Origin: Cycas panzhihuaensis | Lineage: Eukaryota > Cycadophyta | Assembly (NCBI GenBank): GCA_023213395.1 | Contig: CM041465.1 | Span: 9,114,001-9,178,000 of the forward strand | Reading direction: 5' to 3' | Length of the DNA: 64,000 bases | Shown here: in pieces, positions 22,780 to 32,984 of the stretch | Numbering within the stretch: the stretch's first letter is position 1 | Layout: the number at the start of each line of letters is the position of its first letter | Translations under genes and position numbers: made by a program | Notes under the pieces: model-generated | Databases searched by the model: none | Told to the model about the DNA's origin: nothing | Seen by the model: the letters and a program-made list of their open reading frames with translations, nothing else

Positions 22780-24020
22780 GATTGGTTACGGAATGAAAGA
22801 CAAAGACATTTGGTACATAGATTCGTGGAGCCTCTAAACACATGACGAGTCGGGAAGATCGGTTCCAAACCATAAGTCCATACAATATGGACAAGTCTGG
22901 AGTCGGGTGACAAGTACTCCCTTAACATCAAAGGATTGGAACCATTTCAAGAATCAATGGAAATGAAAGAAAATTTGGAAATGTTCTCTATGTACCAGAC
23001 CTGAAGATGAATCTTCTTTCAGTCTCTCAACTGAGCAAAAAGGGACTGAGGACCATTTTCGATGAAGAAGGGAATTGCCACATCTTGGATATGAAAAAAG
23101 ACGGGAAAATTGTTGGAAAAGGGATCGATGCAATGATCTCTACAAACTTCACAAATCAGATACTTCCTTGTTTGGAAGAAAAAGCTTGTACCGCTTCTTA
23201 AATCTCATAATAAACTATCCCATTTAACCTATCCACATCTCCCAATTCACACACTTAAACAAATCCAAAACTCACAAATCCTAAATCCTTTACCTAATAT
23301 CTCTTCACATACATTTGTTTCTAAACCTTCTCAACTCGGAAAACAAAGATAGGTTTCCTTTTAAAGAAAGCACTTGGAAATCTCGGGTCTAAATTAGATC
23401 CGATACGAGATATTTGTGGCCCAATTTCACCACTCTCAATAAAGGGATGGAGATATTTGTTAAGTTTGATTGATGATTTGAGTGGAAAAGTTTGGGTATA
23501 TTTTTTAGATAATAAGTGTGAAGTGTTTGAAAGATTTAAAGAATTTAAGGCGTGGTTGAGCTAGAATCAGAATGAAAATCAAGTGTATCAGTCGATGGAG
23601 GAGGAGAATATATGTCAAACGAGTTTCTAAATTATCGCAAATACAGAGGAATTCAGAACAAGTAACAACTCCCTATACTCCTCACCAAATGGAGTAATGA
23701 AAGAAAGAATAGAACCTTGATGGAGATGGCTCAAGCATGATGTATGGAACAAAGATCTCAAAGACATATCAAGGTATAACAAGACAAAGATGCTACTTGA
23801 TAAATAGAAGTCCAACCAGATATCAAGAACGCCACTCCAAAGGAAGCTTGGACAGTTTGAAACCCGATGTAAGTTTTCTCAAGGTTTTTGGCGCCAAGCA
23901 TTTGTGCATATTCACGATAAAAGAGGTCCAAATTAGATGCAAAAGCATAGAATGTGTTTTGATAGGATATAGTAAAAATTCAAAGGCATATAAGTGCATA
24001 GATCCTAGAACAAATAGAAT
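22780..24020 (+). pseudogene. Element E protease and integrase
   Basis: The protease active site reads WYIDS, then GASKHMTSRED in the next frame (22810-22860), so a single-base shift lies inside the catalytic motif. MNLLSVSQLSKKGLRTIFDE at 23007 is the block before integrase. Integrase pieces include SLIDDLSGKVWVYFLD near 23465-23510, NGVMKERIEP-like near 23690 and FGAKHLCIFTIKE at about 23890. Numerous indels break the D-D-E core. Confidence 0.8.
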
Positions 24021-25937
24021 CTATGTGAGTAGAGACGTCGTGTTTAATGAAGATAGCTCAGAAGAATCCTCACAGATCAAAATAATAGAAAGTGAAAAGG
24101 AACTGGGAACTGCCGGACACAGAATAATGCAGGAAGATGAGAAAGAAGGTCAGTCAGGAATTACTTCAGAAAATCAAGAAACTGGAGAAGAAAACGGGCT
24201 AGAAGAAGGACAAGTCGATTCACATCAACAACAGGTCAGGAAGACAACATCGAAAAGGAAGGACCATCATCACCAACTGATCAAGGAGACATCATCGACA
24301 AAGAAAATCCACAGAAACAAAAAAAACTGCCGAAATGGTATATCAAAACAGTTGAAGAAGGAAATATATTGGAACAAAAAACTCGAGGGCAAAGGTCAAG
24401 AGCTCTTCTAAGCAAGGTTGAACCACAGAATTTTGACGAAGCGAAAGATCATCCAGAATGGAGAGAAGCAATGGACAATGAAATAAATTCAATCAAGAAA
24501 AACCAAACATGGGAATTAGTAGAACTACCTGCTAATAAATCCATCAGAATCGCAAATGGGTTTACAAAACAAAGAAAGGAGTTGATGGCCAAATTGAAAA
24601 ACACAAGGCAAGGTTAGTTGCAAAAGGATATACTCAAACTGCAGGTATAGATTTTGATGAGACTTTTTCTCCAGTAGCAAAGATGAACACAGTAAGGACA
24701 GTAATAGCCTTAGCTGCTGCCCAAGGTTGGGGAATCTCTCAGATGGACGTAAAAAGTGCCTTCCTAAACGGTGAACTGGAAGAAGAGGTTTATATGCAAC
24801 AACGGATGGATACGCATGAGCAGGGAAAAGAAAATCTAGTCTCGCAAATTGAAAAAGGCCTTGTATGGTCTAAAACAAGCACCGCTGCGTTCGGTATGCA
24901 AAACTAGATCACTTTCTTGAAGAAAATAAGTTCATTCGATTGTAATTCAAATTCCAACAGACATAAGGAAAACAAACAACAAGATAACAATAATTGTTGT
25001 TTATGTGGATGATATGTCGCCATCGGGAATGATGTAGAAGGAATCAAGTGGATCAAAAGTCAACTTCAAAGAAAAATTTGAAATGATGATTTAGGTTCAC
25101 TAAATTATTACTTGGGATGGAAATAGGTCAACACTAAAACTATGTAACTTTGTCCCAAAGTAACTACATCAAAAGTCTACTTGTTCGATTTCGGATGGAA
25201 AACCGCAATCCATGCACCACCCCATTGAGACAAATTGCAATCTAACAAGAGATAGTATGGAAAAGATGCCGATGCTACTGCAGACAGTAAATGATTGGAA
25301 GTCCGATCTATCCGACACCACTGACCCGACATATCCTACTCAAGAGGGACTAATATCAAGATATATGCGTAATCCAAAGTTGAGACACCGGCAAGCAAAG
25401 AAAAGAATTACGAGATATCTCAAAGGAACAATAGATCTCAAGTTAGTCTATTCAAAGGCATCCAATCAAAATCACAGGATACCGCGATTCGATCAAGGTG
25501 CGACAAAGAACAAAGGAAATCCACAAGTGGTTTTGTTTTTCTTGGGAGGTTCAAAGAATCTCATGGTGCAAAGAAACAAGCAACAGTGGCTCTGTCCTCT
25601 GTATGTAATATAAAGCAGCCCACATCAAGAACTCCGTGAAGCCATCTAGTTAAGACAACTCTTACTTGATTTAAATCAACAGCAGAAAGAAGCAACTTCT
25701 CTAAAGTGTGACAACCAAAGTGCCATCAAACTGACCAAAAATCCACCGCATGCAAGAACAAAACATATTGAAGTTCATCATCACTTTATAAGAGAAAAAG
25801 TGCGTAACAAAGAAATAGACTTGGAATTGCTCGACATCCGAACAAGTTGCATCTTCCGATAAAACCTCTTGGGAGAGAAAGACTCAGATATTTGAGAGAC
25901 AAGATTGGACTTTTAGAGATAAAACATTAAGAGGGGG
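24021..25937 (+). pseudogene. Element E reverse transcriptase and RNase H
   Basis: The RT has [36 protein letters not shown], then GWGISQMDVKSAFLNGELEE and VVYVDDM near 24998-25016. RNase H is present as CDNQSAIKLTKNPP-like sequence near 25710-25745 and ARTKHIEVHHHFIREK near 25752-25800. The strong polypurine tract AAGAGGGGG sits at 25929-25937. Frameshifts occur about every 100-300 bases. Confidence 0.85.
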
Positions 25938-26155
25938 TGTTAAGATATAATGTTTTATCTAGGATGTAAAAGGGGTCATGTTAGACCAACCCTTAAATGC
26001 TCTCATGAGATCATGCCACTTGGCAGTATCTGAGTGATAGGTTACATTAGTGGTTGTAACCAACTCATGACTCTTGTATACTTAAGTAAATTGAATCTCA
26101 ATAGAAAATCATCACATTCCTTTCTCTGTTTGTTTCTGATCTATATTTTTCAACA
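25938..26155 (+). repeat. Element E 3' LTR
   Basis: 218 bp, ends TTTCAACA, then the TCTCT target duplication at 26156-26160. Confidence 0.94.
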
Positions 26156-26160
26156 TCTCT

Positions 26161-26221
26161 TGCTCCCATGTTTGCCTTTGTGTTTAGTGCATGGAGATGA
26201 AGGATAGATCCACTCTTTTCA
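26161..26221 (+). repeat. Element D 3' LTR, second part
   Basis: Matches 13742-13802 and ends CTCTTTTCA; GAAGA duplication follows at 26222-26226. Confidence 0.92.
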
Positions 26222-26226
26222 GAAGA

Positions 26227-26635
26227 ATGTTTGAATATTGATGAAACTACTACTGAATGTATGATTGAATGCATTGATGAGACTACAACTACTATTGAAG
26301 ACATAGAGAGTGATGAATCGATAAAGGTTTATTTAGCTGACACTAGTATTTCAAAGGAAATTGAATATGAATCTGATGGTCCTATAAAGGATGAGTCTTG
26401 TATTGATGATATTCCTGCTTTGAGTATTGATTCAAGTTCAAAGAATATACAAGTCGATTCCGCTCGAAAGGTTACTATTGTACATGGTAATCAAGAATTT
26501 ATACAAGATAATAATAACAGGCAAGTTGTATTTGAAGATGGTTATTTACAGGATCTACATCAAAATCAGACTAGACTAGCCACAATGAAGAATCAGGATT
26601 TGCACTTGCTAGAGTTACTACAACAAAGGCATTAG
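26227..26635 (+). CDS. Element C gag-like ORF, second part
   Basis: This continues the frame broken at 13505 after subtracting D. The joined sequence reads SQDEECLNIDETTTECM. The segment is acidic and Ile/Asp/Glu-rich (DIESDESIKVYLADTSISKE) and has no zinc knuckle or protease. The stop at 26633-26635 is TAG. Beyond it the same frame stays open to a TGA at 26771-26773 and encodes a 19-residue tandem repeat (VEDIILQQRHYYKIEDN-like), so TAG may be a recent TAC-to-TAG change. Confidence 0.78.
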
Positions 26636-26745
26636 TACAGAATTGAAGACGAAAATCAAGTTGAAGACATCATTCTACAACAAAGACATTACTACAAGAT
26701 TGAAGACAACGATCAAGTTGAAGACATCATCTTCAAGACATTTCT
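26619..26745 (+). repeat. 57-bp tandem repeat at the end of element C ORF
   Basis: CTACAACAAAGRCATTASTAC and ATTGAAGAC plus CAAGTTGAAGACATCATC recur with a 57-bp period. The period is a multiple of three, so the repeat keeps frame. Confidence 0.75.
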
Positions 26746-26796
26746 AAGGACAAGGCGTTGCAAATACAAATGACCCAAATGTGCATTAAAGGAGAG

Positions 26797-27020
26797 TGTT
26801 AGAATATTAATAATGCACATTTGTTTTGTCCCATATGCAAGTGGGTCCCACTCTCATTATCATGTCATGTATTATAAATACACACAGTGTATCATATGAG
26901 GTATCTGTTGTAAGGATGTTTTGTTAATACAATTTGAGGTACCTTAAGGGTATCGTTCGATCCTGAGGTGTTTGTTTCTATTTTGCGAATATATTATCTT
27001 GTGCAGGTTTGATTTCAACA
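26797..27020 (+). repeat. Element C 3' LTR
   Basis: 224 bp, preceded by AAAGGAGAG and followed by the AAGTG duplication at 27021-27025. Confidence 0.92.
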
Positions 27021-27025
27021 AAGTG

Positions 27026-27307
27026 ATCTTTTGGGGGTCTGATCTGGTACGAATAACCAATCTAGCATTGTACAGACAGAACATGATGTAAATAATTGAC
27101 TATTATTTAATAATATTACAAAGTTATGTGGAATCCATTTGTGCTTGATGAGGAATGCATGATGCTTATTGTGTTTTAAATTGTGTTGTAAACTTATGAG
27201 CATAATTTGATAACTGAATATGTATGTTGACCATGAGCACACACCCTAGACTACAGTGAAAATCTTGACAAGTGGATATCTCAGTAGGGGCAGATATTGA
27301 GTCAACA
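27026..27307 (+). repeat. Element B 5' LTR, second part
   Basis: Matches 53194-53472 (GATATCTCAGTAGGGGCAGA and others) and ends GAGTCAACA. Confidence 0.9.
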
Positions 27308-27308
27308 T

Positions 27309-27325
27309 TGGTTTCGTTGCCTAAG
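27309..27325 (+). other. Element B primer-binding site (degenerate)
   Basis: TGGTTTCGTTGCC begins one base after the LTR. It resembles TGGCGCCGTTGCC, the tRNA-Asp-type site I recall for Athila elements, and differs from the initiator-Met sites of the copia elements here. Confidence 0.5.
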
Positions 27326-27442
27326 TCCACTAGCGGAAGGAAGAAGGAAGTTGAAATCTTCTATGTGTAAAGGGCAAGTCACCTTGGCTATCACAGTGAT
27401 GGCAGGCTCTAACTAAGCCTTGACAGCCAAGGGGACCTTCTA

Positions 27443-29160
27443 ATGCCACCTAAACGGCCTTCAAATGTGAAGGAGTCACAAACAAAGCCTAAGGGGATAG
27501 CGGAGACAGGCAAGCAAAGAGCCTTAAGATGGTCCAAGGAGAAAAAGTTAAAGAGAACAAGGAGATTAAATATAAGGAAAAAGGAAGATCAATCAATGGA
27601 AAGATATGAGGCAAGTGGCGCCTAGACACCATAAAATGCAAAAAGCGAAGGCCAGGGAGAGCCAATGCCAATCACACCTACTCGAGAAGAGTGTCACAAT
27701 CTAAATAGAGAAGAGGATATTGAAGAGGAAAGAGAAAAAGATGAAACAAAAGTAATATGCACCCCTGAAAAGGAGTTAAGTCTGGACTTTACTGTGAAAA
27801 ACCTAAGTGATAATCAAGAGAAGGCAGAGGAAGGTCCCCAAGCACATTGGGAAAATTATTTGAAGATCCACCAGAGGAAAGTGAGAATTAGTCATATTTA
27901 ATAACAACTCCAGTAGCAGTAGAAATACTGGGAGTACTAGGCATTATACAATTGAAATCACCTATTCAGAGTCCCTTATTCGAGAAAGGGAATAGTGGAG
28001 AAGAGACGCCACTAAGAGGATCTTATAGAAAGTTTTCAGAAGTGAAGGACACAATCCCACCACAAAAGGAGGAGAGAGAATAATCCCATAATGGCACATC
28101 ACAAGGAATTTGGGAAACTCTTTTTCCATAATTTTATGGATGCAACAGAACACATATACTTGTTCCAAAGATTGATAAACCTTGAAAAGATTACAGATGA
28201 AACGAAAATCAAGGAGAGATTTGCCTACTCATGAAGAGGTATACCATTAGCTTAGTACAAGCAATTGAATCCACAGAAGTCTTGGAACGAAAACAAAAAG
28301 GAATTTGAAGAAAGATTCTTGAAGTATCGAAATAATGATATCATAGAGTTGACCATGAGGGAAATTCAGCAGAAGCCAGGAGAGTCAGTGATGACATATA
28401 TAAGCAAAATTGATGTGATAGCATCTACAATGACAAAAGGAGAAAAAATTACAGATCTAAGCACGAGAACCTTCTTTGTGAATGGTTTAAACACCAAGTT
28501 GAGAAATGCAACGGCTTCACATCCATTGAAATCCATACCAACATCCTCAAGAGTCAGTGCTAGACTTTGAAAAGGAGATTGATACAAAAAGGATAGCATA
28601 CGATCCCCTTGTCACGAGAGTCTAGGAGGAAATAAATGAACTACAAGTTTAGAATCTTAATAGACCCTTGTTTCAAAAGGCAAAAACAAAAGGAAATTCA
28701 AAAGTAGAAGCCCTAAGGAAAGAAGTACCAAGATTAAAGTTACAACAGCATAAACTTCGGGATAACATGGAAGATGAGTCAGTGAAGCATAGGGGTAAGG
28801 AAACCCCAATGAAGAAATGGTGTCACATTTGTGAAAAAATACCCATACTACCAAGGAATGTGAATGCAATGCAAAAGTGAGGAAGGAAAATAACCGGTGC
28901 CACATTTGTGACCAAAGTACACATAGCACCCAAGAATGCTACTTTAATACAAGAGGCACAAATGCCAGAGGAAGAGGACGAGAAATAACCCCAACACCAA
29001 AACAATCTACACAACTTGTACACAACTAGAGAATCCAAGGAAGAAACCCCCATTGGGAAGATGCCTAATCTACCTTGAGTATGGACACTGAAAGTCAGAT
29101 TGTCCAATAGCAAAAATTCAGAAGGAATGACCCTATCTATGCAAAAACTTCAAACCAAGT
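27443..29160 (+). pseudogene. Element B gag with a zinc-knuckle array
   Basis: A basic N-terminal stretch (RALRWSKEKKLKRTRR, 27443-27622) precedes the gag core at about 28150-28560: KEFEERFLKYRNNDIIEL, QQKPGESVMTYISKIDVIAS, TFFVNGLNTKLRNATASHP. This is a retrotransposon gag (capsid) domain. CCHC-type knuckles follow at about 28820-29150: CHICEKNTHTTKEC, CHICDQSTHSTQEC, a damaged LEYGHxKSDC, and C-x2-C...THTIEEC. Small frameshifts and stops interrupt the frame. Confidence 0.78.
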
Positions 29161-29199
29161 ACACATACAATAGAAGAGTGTAAGGACAAAGGGAAAGAT

Positions 29200-30212
29200 T
29201 TGAATGGGGTAACAATCATACCTAGTTCCCCTAAAAATGTAAACTTACAAAACAAGAAGAATGCGACAAAGAAAGACTACCCTGACCCAAAATTGGAAAT
29301 TGATCACTTTGCAGCTGCCAAAAAAGCATTGGAAGAAGCTACCAAGGAAGAAGCAACCAAATCTTTAGCTTTGGGGAAACAGGAAATCAAACAAGTCTAT
29401 CACAGAAAGAATAAAAGGATAGAAGAAAAGATGTTGCAGAAAACCCATGTGAAGCAACTTCAAAATCTGATGAACTTCTACAAAGTTGGTGTTAATGGAA
29501 GACTTGGTCAAGCAATTGAAATTGATCATTCCATTAGAGAAAATAATCGAGTGGATCAAAGAAGGAAAAATCCACCCAATGGAAACCACATGGAACTTGC
29601 ACAAGGTCAAACCCTCTTCTGACCTTGATCCCTCAATCGACATAAGCATTATGGGAGTAACATTAAAAAATGTTATTATGGATGGTGAAGCCGCAGTAAA
29701 TGTGCTACCAACACAAACATAGAAAAAGTTGGAGAGCCCATGATTAATACCTACAAACTATTCATTAAAACTAGCAAACGAGTTGGTAGTAAAACCATTG
29801 GGACACCTAGAGAATATACAAGTAAATGTGGCAGGAATCATTGTTCCGGTGGATTTTACAATTGTAGATACCATAAAAGACATGATAACATAGCCAACGC
29901 TATTAAGAAGACCATGGTTATACCAAACAGAGTGCCTACAAAGTTGAAGAGGCATAACTTTCACATTAACAGACAGTGGTAACGAAGTCATTCCCCCCTA
30001 TGCTGGCAAAAGGAAAGTATACAGTAGAAGTCATCCCAAATGATGCATCTAGCACTACCATAGCTACTCAAAAAACCTCCTCAACATTCGATGAAGCTAA
30101 TCTTTATCATACTATAGAAGAGATTACACACATGAATGATGCCCAAGAGTTTGAACCGAATGTATATGGAGAACTACCATTAGAAGGTCATCAGATGGAG
30201 ACGACACAATAA
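29200..30212 (+). pseudogene. Element B aspartic protease region
   Basis: An Ala/Lys/Glu-rich linker (29200-29600) leads into a retropepsin-like domain: DISIMGVTLKNVIMDGEAAV then NVLPTQT, with D-G-E-A in place of D-S-G-A. A frameshift follows near 29720. GIIVPVDFTIVDTIKDMI and LLRRPWLYQTEC (29830-29940) complete the fold in the other frame. The product would cleave the gag-pol polyprotein. Stops and frame changes make it inactive. Confidence 0.75.
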
Positions 30213-30370
30213 ACATGATGAAGTATTGGACGAACAACTCCTATAAACCTCAACCCCCCTCATTTCGTTGTAATTTGTTATCCAAATATTTTTCAATTGA
30301 TAGTAAATTAAATAATAATTTAGATTATACGGGTTCAAACTATTCTGATAAATGTTTAGATAATGAATGA

Positions 30371-31045
30371 TTGGTAAGAGTAAAATTTGAAGTTAATGAA
30401 AGAATACATGTAAAGTTACTAACTCCCAAATCCCTCCCTTATCCCGATCCCCACCCTTATTTCCTTCCCAACTCCCCATTCCCCACAGTCAATCTAGGAG
30501 ATCTGGCCAATCTCCCTCCCGACTCTAAGGAAATTTCCACTCCCAACCCTACTAAGAGCCAAACGACCAAAGTAGAAATTCCCCTTCCTACCCCAAACTC
30601 CCCAAATTCCCTCTTAACTAACCCACTAGGTGAATTTGAGGTAGATGGTAATCCCAGGGAATTGGAAACAATACTACCTCAAAAAGAGGAAACTCACCCA
30701 ACAAATTTTATACCAAAGGATAGAACAAACCTACAAAAATGCATGCCCATATTTCTTGGAAACAGAAAGGAAGGCGCAAGCCACTTAATCCAGTGCATGG
30801 AGCATTGGTTAAAATATAAGACTCTAAATAGGGCTCAATGGATTGTTGACTTTGTAATGACCTTACAAGACCAAGCATGGTGGTGGTACCTAGCCCACCA
30901 CTATATACTTAGAACATGGGACGATCTACAGTCAGCATTTCGACTAAGGTTTGACCCACCTCATAATCTGTTGATCTCAGGGTTCCTAGTAGGAGAATGT
31001 CCTAACCAACACCTTATTAAATGTAAATGCATATGGAGACATTAG
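30371..31045 (+). pseudogene. Element B second gag-like domain between protease and RT
   Basis: A 224-codon open frame. Residues 1-120 are Pro-rich (LTPKSLPYPDPHPYFLPNSP). The rest matches the shape of a gag capsid domain: IFLGNRKEGASHLIQCMEHW, then LKYKTLNRAQWIVDFVMTLQ and AWWWYLAHHYILRTWDDLQS. A canonical gag already lies at 28150-28560 upstream of the protease, so the position is unusual. It may be a genuine extra domain of this lineage or a fragment of a related element. Confidence 0.6.
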
Positions 31046-31469
31046 AGTATTCCCAAAGCCCATTGGAGTCATTTATTTATGCACACATTAGGAACGTTAG
31101 CAAAACAATGGTTCCTAAAATAGGAACAGATCATAATTATATCCTGGAAACAAATAGAACATTCATTCATGAAAGCATTTTCGTATTCCTCAAATGACAA
31201 AAAGATGCATTGAATACTAAGAAATATAAGGGACATACGCATAAAAGTAGAAAAGAGCCTTATGTTAATCGAAAACATTAAAGATACAAAAAACAACAAC
31301 AATGAGGAAGAGGGCGGGGAGAAGGAAGTTCTTAACCTTCCTCTAGAATATACAGAGATAAAATATGAACAACGGGATCTAGAAGAGACACCCGCACATC
31401 AAACCAAGGAAAAAATATAAGAAGAAGAACCAAGGACAACCCAAATATATCTTAGGACTGAAATAGACC

Positions 31470-32350
31470 CTAAGAACATTACCATTGGAGATTATTGGGA
31501 TGAAGAAACAATGGCAAAAGCACAAGCTCTTTTTGAAGAATACAAGGATGTATTCAAATGGTCATTTAAAGACCTCAAGGGAATCCCACTAGAAATTGAG
31601 ATGAATCACATTGATTTAATTGATGGAGCAAAGCCAATAAAACAAAGACCCTATAGAATGAATCCACAGTACAAAGAGAAAGTTAAAGCAGAATTGTATA
31701 AAACGCTTGAAGCAGGCTACATTTACGAAATTGAGTACAACGATTGGGTAAAGCAGGCTACATTTACGAAATTGAGTACAACGATTGGGTAAGCCTCATA
31801 GCAGTTGTCTCGAAGAAAAATGGGAAAATTCAAATTTGCGTGGATTATCAACAACTCAATAAAGTTACAAAAAAGGATCCCTTCCCTATCCCCTTTACAG
31901 AAGATATATTGGAAATAGTGGGCAGGAAGGGAGTATATTCCTTTACAGATGGATTTAGCAGATACAACAGAGTAAGTATCGCACTTGAAGGCCGACAGAA
32001 GACAACTTTCGTAACTGGATGAGGAACCTATGCATATCGAGTTATGCCATTTGGACTTACGAATGCTCCAGCAACATTTCATAGGATAGTACTGAATATT
32101 TTCACAAAACTAGTAGGAGAAATTGTTGCAATGTTTCTAGATAATTGGACAGTATATGGCATAATAGAAAACTTAAGAACAATGCTACAAACATATAGAG
32201 AAAATAAACTCTGTTGAAATCCAGAGAAATGTACTTTCCTAGTGCCTTTCAGTAATCTCTTGGAGCATGTGGTCAGTAAAGAAGGCTTAATCACAGACCC
32301 GGCAAAAATAGCAACCATCCTACACTTTCTCAACCTCTGAATCAAAAACA
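31470..32350 (+). pseudogene. Element B reverse transcriptase
   Basis: Starts around ALFEEYKDVFKWSFKDLKGI, then INHIDLIDGAKPIKQRPYR-like, VSKKNGKIQICVDYQQLNKV and VMPFGLTNAPATFHRIVL. The catalytic box reads MFLDNWTVYG (32131-32157): the second Asp of D-D is Asn, which should inactivate it. A 41-bp tandem duplication at 31710-31791 shifts the frame. A stop occurs at 32021 (TGA where Trp is expected). Confidence 0.88.
31710..31791 (+). repeat. 41-bp tandem duplication inside element B RT
   Basis: AGCAGGCTACATTTACGAAA begins at 31711 and again at 31752; each copy runs on to AACGATTGGGTAA. The two units are identical and the 41-bp length breaks the reading frame. Confidence 0.95.
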
Positions 32351-32909
32351 AGTTAAAGGATTTCTAGGGTTAACAGGCTACTATCGGAAATTCATATAAG
32401 GATATGCACAAATATCTGGACCATTGGAATATCTGCTAAAGAAAGAGATAGACTAGTTATGAGGGCTAGAACAGCAAAAAGCATTTGAAACCCTGAAGCG
32501 TGCAATAGCTTTCGCACCTGTGCTTCGTTTTTCAAATTGGAATAAAATATTTCACATACACGTCAATGCCTTCCAATTTGCCATCGGTTGTGTTCCAACT
32601 CAACCAAGCGAAAATAACATGGACCAACCCATCTATTTTGCGAGTCAAAAATTGACCAAGGCAAAACAAAATTACACAACAACATAAAGAGAAGGGCTAG
32701 GAATGGTATATGCCCTACAAAAATTCCATCACTATCTTTTGGCAAATCCTTTTGTATTCTATGTAGACCATCAAGCATTAATGTACTTGATAAATAAACC
32801 ATTATTAAGAGGTCATATCAGTCGGTGGCTAATGTTATTTCAAGAGTTCATCTTTCAGATTGTGGTAAAGCAAGGAAAAGCACACATCGTCCCTGACCAA
32901 CTTTCATGA
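32351..32909 (+). pseudogene. Element B RNase H
   Basis: After KGFLGLTGYYRKFI-like connection sequence (32350-32400), RNase H reads FHIHVNAFQFAIGCVP (catalytic Asp changed to Asn), YFASQKLTKAKQNYTTT, a TAA at 32685, EGLGMVYALQKFHHYLL, then VFYVDHQALMYLINKPLLRG. It would degrade the RNA strand of the hybrid. It is broken by stops and the D-to-N change. Confidence 0.85.
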
Positions 32910-32984
32910 ATTCATAATGGTGAAAACGCTGTGGGTTACAAGACAACTTTCCAGATACAACACTTTTTATTATTGAATTAGTTC

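Larger units (their letters stand above)
20971..26155 (+). mobile_element. Element E: Ty1/copia retrotransposon
   Basis: Two 218-bp LTRs (20971-21188, 25938-26155) begin TGTTAAGATA and end TTCAACA. Perfect TCTCT duplications flank them, and the empty site is visible in the D 5' LTR at 13733. It is 5.2 kb. Copia order gag, protease, integrase, RT, RNase H is readable, but many single-base indels break each frame. It is the youngest insertion in this branch by nesting. Confidence 0.94.
13506..26221 (+). mobile_element. Element D: Ty1/copia retrotransposon, split by element E
   Basis: LTRs begin TGAAAAG and end CTTTTCA, a 7-bp inverted repeat. Perfect GAAGA duplications (13501-13505, 26222-26226) flank it. 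The interior has PBS, long leader, gag with zinc knuckle, protease, integrase, RT and RNase H in copia order. The polypurine tract is TTAAGGGGGAGA at 20722-20733. The native length is about 7.5 kb. LTRs are nearly identical, yet the polyprotein is broken in many places. Confidence 0.92.
10175..27020 (+). mobile_element. Element C: gag-only Ty1/copia-type element, split by element D
   Basis: LTRs at 10175-10401 (227 bp) and 26797-27020 (224 bp) start TGTT and end CAACA. Perfect AAGTG duplications (10170-10174, 27021-27025) flank the element, and the uninterrupted B LTR at 53187 shows the empty site. Without D the element is about 4.1 kb. It has a PBS, a 2.6-kb leader, one gag-like ORF and a purine tract (AAAGGAGAG) before the 3' LTR. 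No protease, integrase or RT is present, so it must be mobilised in trans if at all. Confidence 0.9.
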
